Assembly: GCA_019096065.1 (NCBI GenBank)
Contig: JAGUCH010000003.1
Location: 5,394,001-5,458,000, forward strand
Source of the DNA: Paracyclopina nana
Lineage: Eukaryota > Arthropoda > Copepoda > Cyclopoida > Cyclopettidae
Length of the DNA stretch: 64,000 nucleotides
Direction of reading: 5' to 3'
This document shows positions 63,198 to 64,000 of the stretch, piece by piece. Both the position numbers and the translations under genes were made by a program. Under the pieces are notes generated by a model, which made no database searches, was not told the origin of the DNA, and saw only the letters and a program-made list of their open reading frames with translations. How positions within the stretch are numbered: the first letter of the stretch is position 1; the number at the start of each line of letters is the position of its first letter.

Positions 63198-64000
63198 TTA
63201 TTTTGCATCATCTTGATCCCGAATTTGCTGTGTTTCAGCTTTAGCTCCTTTTAGAATGGCCAACCCACCTTTTTTTGACAAATCTTTCGCAAGAGCAATG
63301 CCAGCCTCATGAGCAATAGCGTACTGTGACTTATGTTCATTAAGAGGTATAGTGATTGCAGCTAATTCGTTAACGTCTTCTATTTGCCTTGATCCGTCGA
63401 GATGAACAGAGATTTCGCTCTTCACACAAACCTTGCCATCAAGGCTCCACACTCCTCCAGTGATTCTCAACTCAAATTCATTAGGTAAGTAAGCATGAGC
63501 AGCCAAAGGTGCAGAACAGCCTCCATCCTAAAAATTTTCTTTTAAATACATATAAAAATAGCCGGTAAAGTCCGACACAGACTAATAGTTAGGTCTAGTT
63601 AGTCTACTATTGCATCGCATTTTCTTGCATTATCAACTTTATGAAAAATGTAACATAGCTACAGTTGAGCATTAAGTCAGAAGAAAGTACCTAAAAAAAG
63701 CTAATTTACTGATTTGAGCAGTTTTTGAGCTTATGAACTGTGGCACGATTTGGGCAGATAAATTTGTCAAAATGGCAAAAAGTCATAGCATATGTAACTT
63801 ACCATGACACGCATGAACGCTCTCTCAGCCATGACAGCTTGGACAGTAGGCTTGTGGTTCAATGTTCTAAGCATAGCCAAGATATTTTCATCTTCTTTTC
63901 GAGATTCTACTGCCAAGGCCCCTTGACCAACTGCATGCAGGCTTTCAGCATTATCCAGCACCTGCAAAAAACCATTTATTTAAAGAAGCTTTAAAAGTGT
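63198..64000 (-). CDS. HMBS: Hydroxymethylbilane synthase, 3' part
   Basis: Two exons inside the window (63961-63803 and 63527-63198); the rest of the gene lies beyond the right edge. The first ends AERAFMRVM, and the next begins DGGCSAPLAAHAYL. GGCS contains the cysteine that holds the dipyrromethane cofactor. HAVGQGALAVESR is a family signature. The enzyme (porphobilinogen deaminase) joins four porphobilinogens in haem synthesis in the cytosol. Junctions keep frame (ATG|GTAAGT, TTTTAG|GAT). The intron of 275 bp is longer than in the other host genes. Confidence 0.9.

Overview
The window is animal nuclear DNA, most likely from an arthropod. The host genes have short GT-AG introns (about 40-75 bp) and clear metazoan orthologues: mitochondrial ribosomal protein S15, TRAPPC13, the beta subunit of the mitochondrial processing peptidase, transaldolase and hydroxymethylbilane synthase. 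There is also an arthropod-like SET/MYND protein and a PKA-like kinase. The species cannot be named from the sequence.

Layout. 1-664: 5' part of an unknown secreted-protein gene (minus). 759-9329: a DNA transposon of about 8.6 kb with 12-bp terminal inverted repeats. It carries a Tnp2/KDZ-like transposase (minus) and a divergent eight-exon gene of unknown family (plus). 9330-12100: short dispersed repeats, two SINE-like copies with tRNA-like heads, and a large palindrome of 15-bp tandem repeats. 12104-23851: a compact cluster of seven host genes. 24260-25257: a 1-kb hAT-like MITE with an 8-bp target duplication. 25957-48303: a giant LTR element (22,347 bp). 48700-51318: a foldback element with satellite DNA in its core. 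52166-62322: a 10.2-kb Ty3/gypsy errantivirus-like element on the minus strand with identical 197-bp LTRs. 63198-64000: the 3' end of the hydroxymethylbilane synthase gene.

The most unusual object is the giant LTR element. Its 925-bp LTRs differ at two positions that I could find, and it is flanked by TAAC. Gag and the protease-RT ORF are joined by a TAATG stop/start overlap. The RT ORF stops just inside the RNase H domain, and the next ORF begins near the integrase zinc finger, so RNase H appears to be missing. The integrase ORF has a long low-complexity tail. Then come about 3.6 kb without a convincing gene, two apparently spliced genes on the ANTISENSE strand, and two sense-strand ORFs, each with its own TATA box. 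The last of these is a 628-residue envelope-like glycoprotein. This gives an ambisense, multi-promoter retroelement about twice the usual length.

The second LTR element has the normal gag-PR-RT-RNase H-integrase-env order. Its pol and env are broken by several frame changes although its LTRs are identical, which suggests either very recent decay or indel errors in the assembly. Host gene function was assigned by recognising protein families by eye; no database search was possible.
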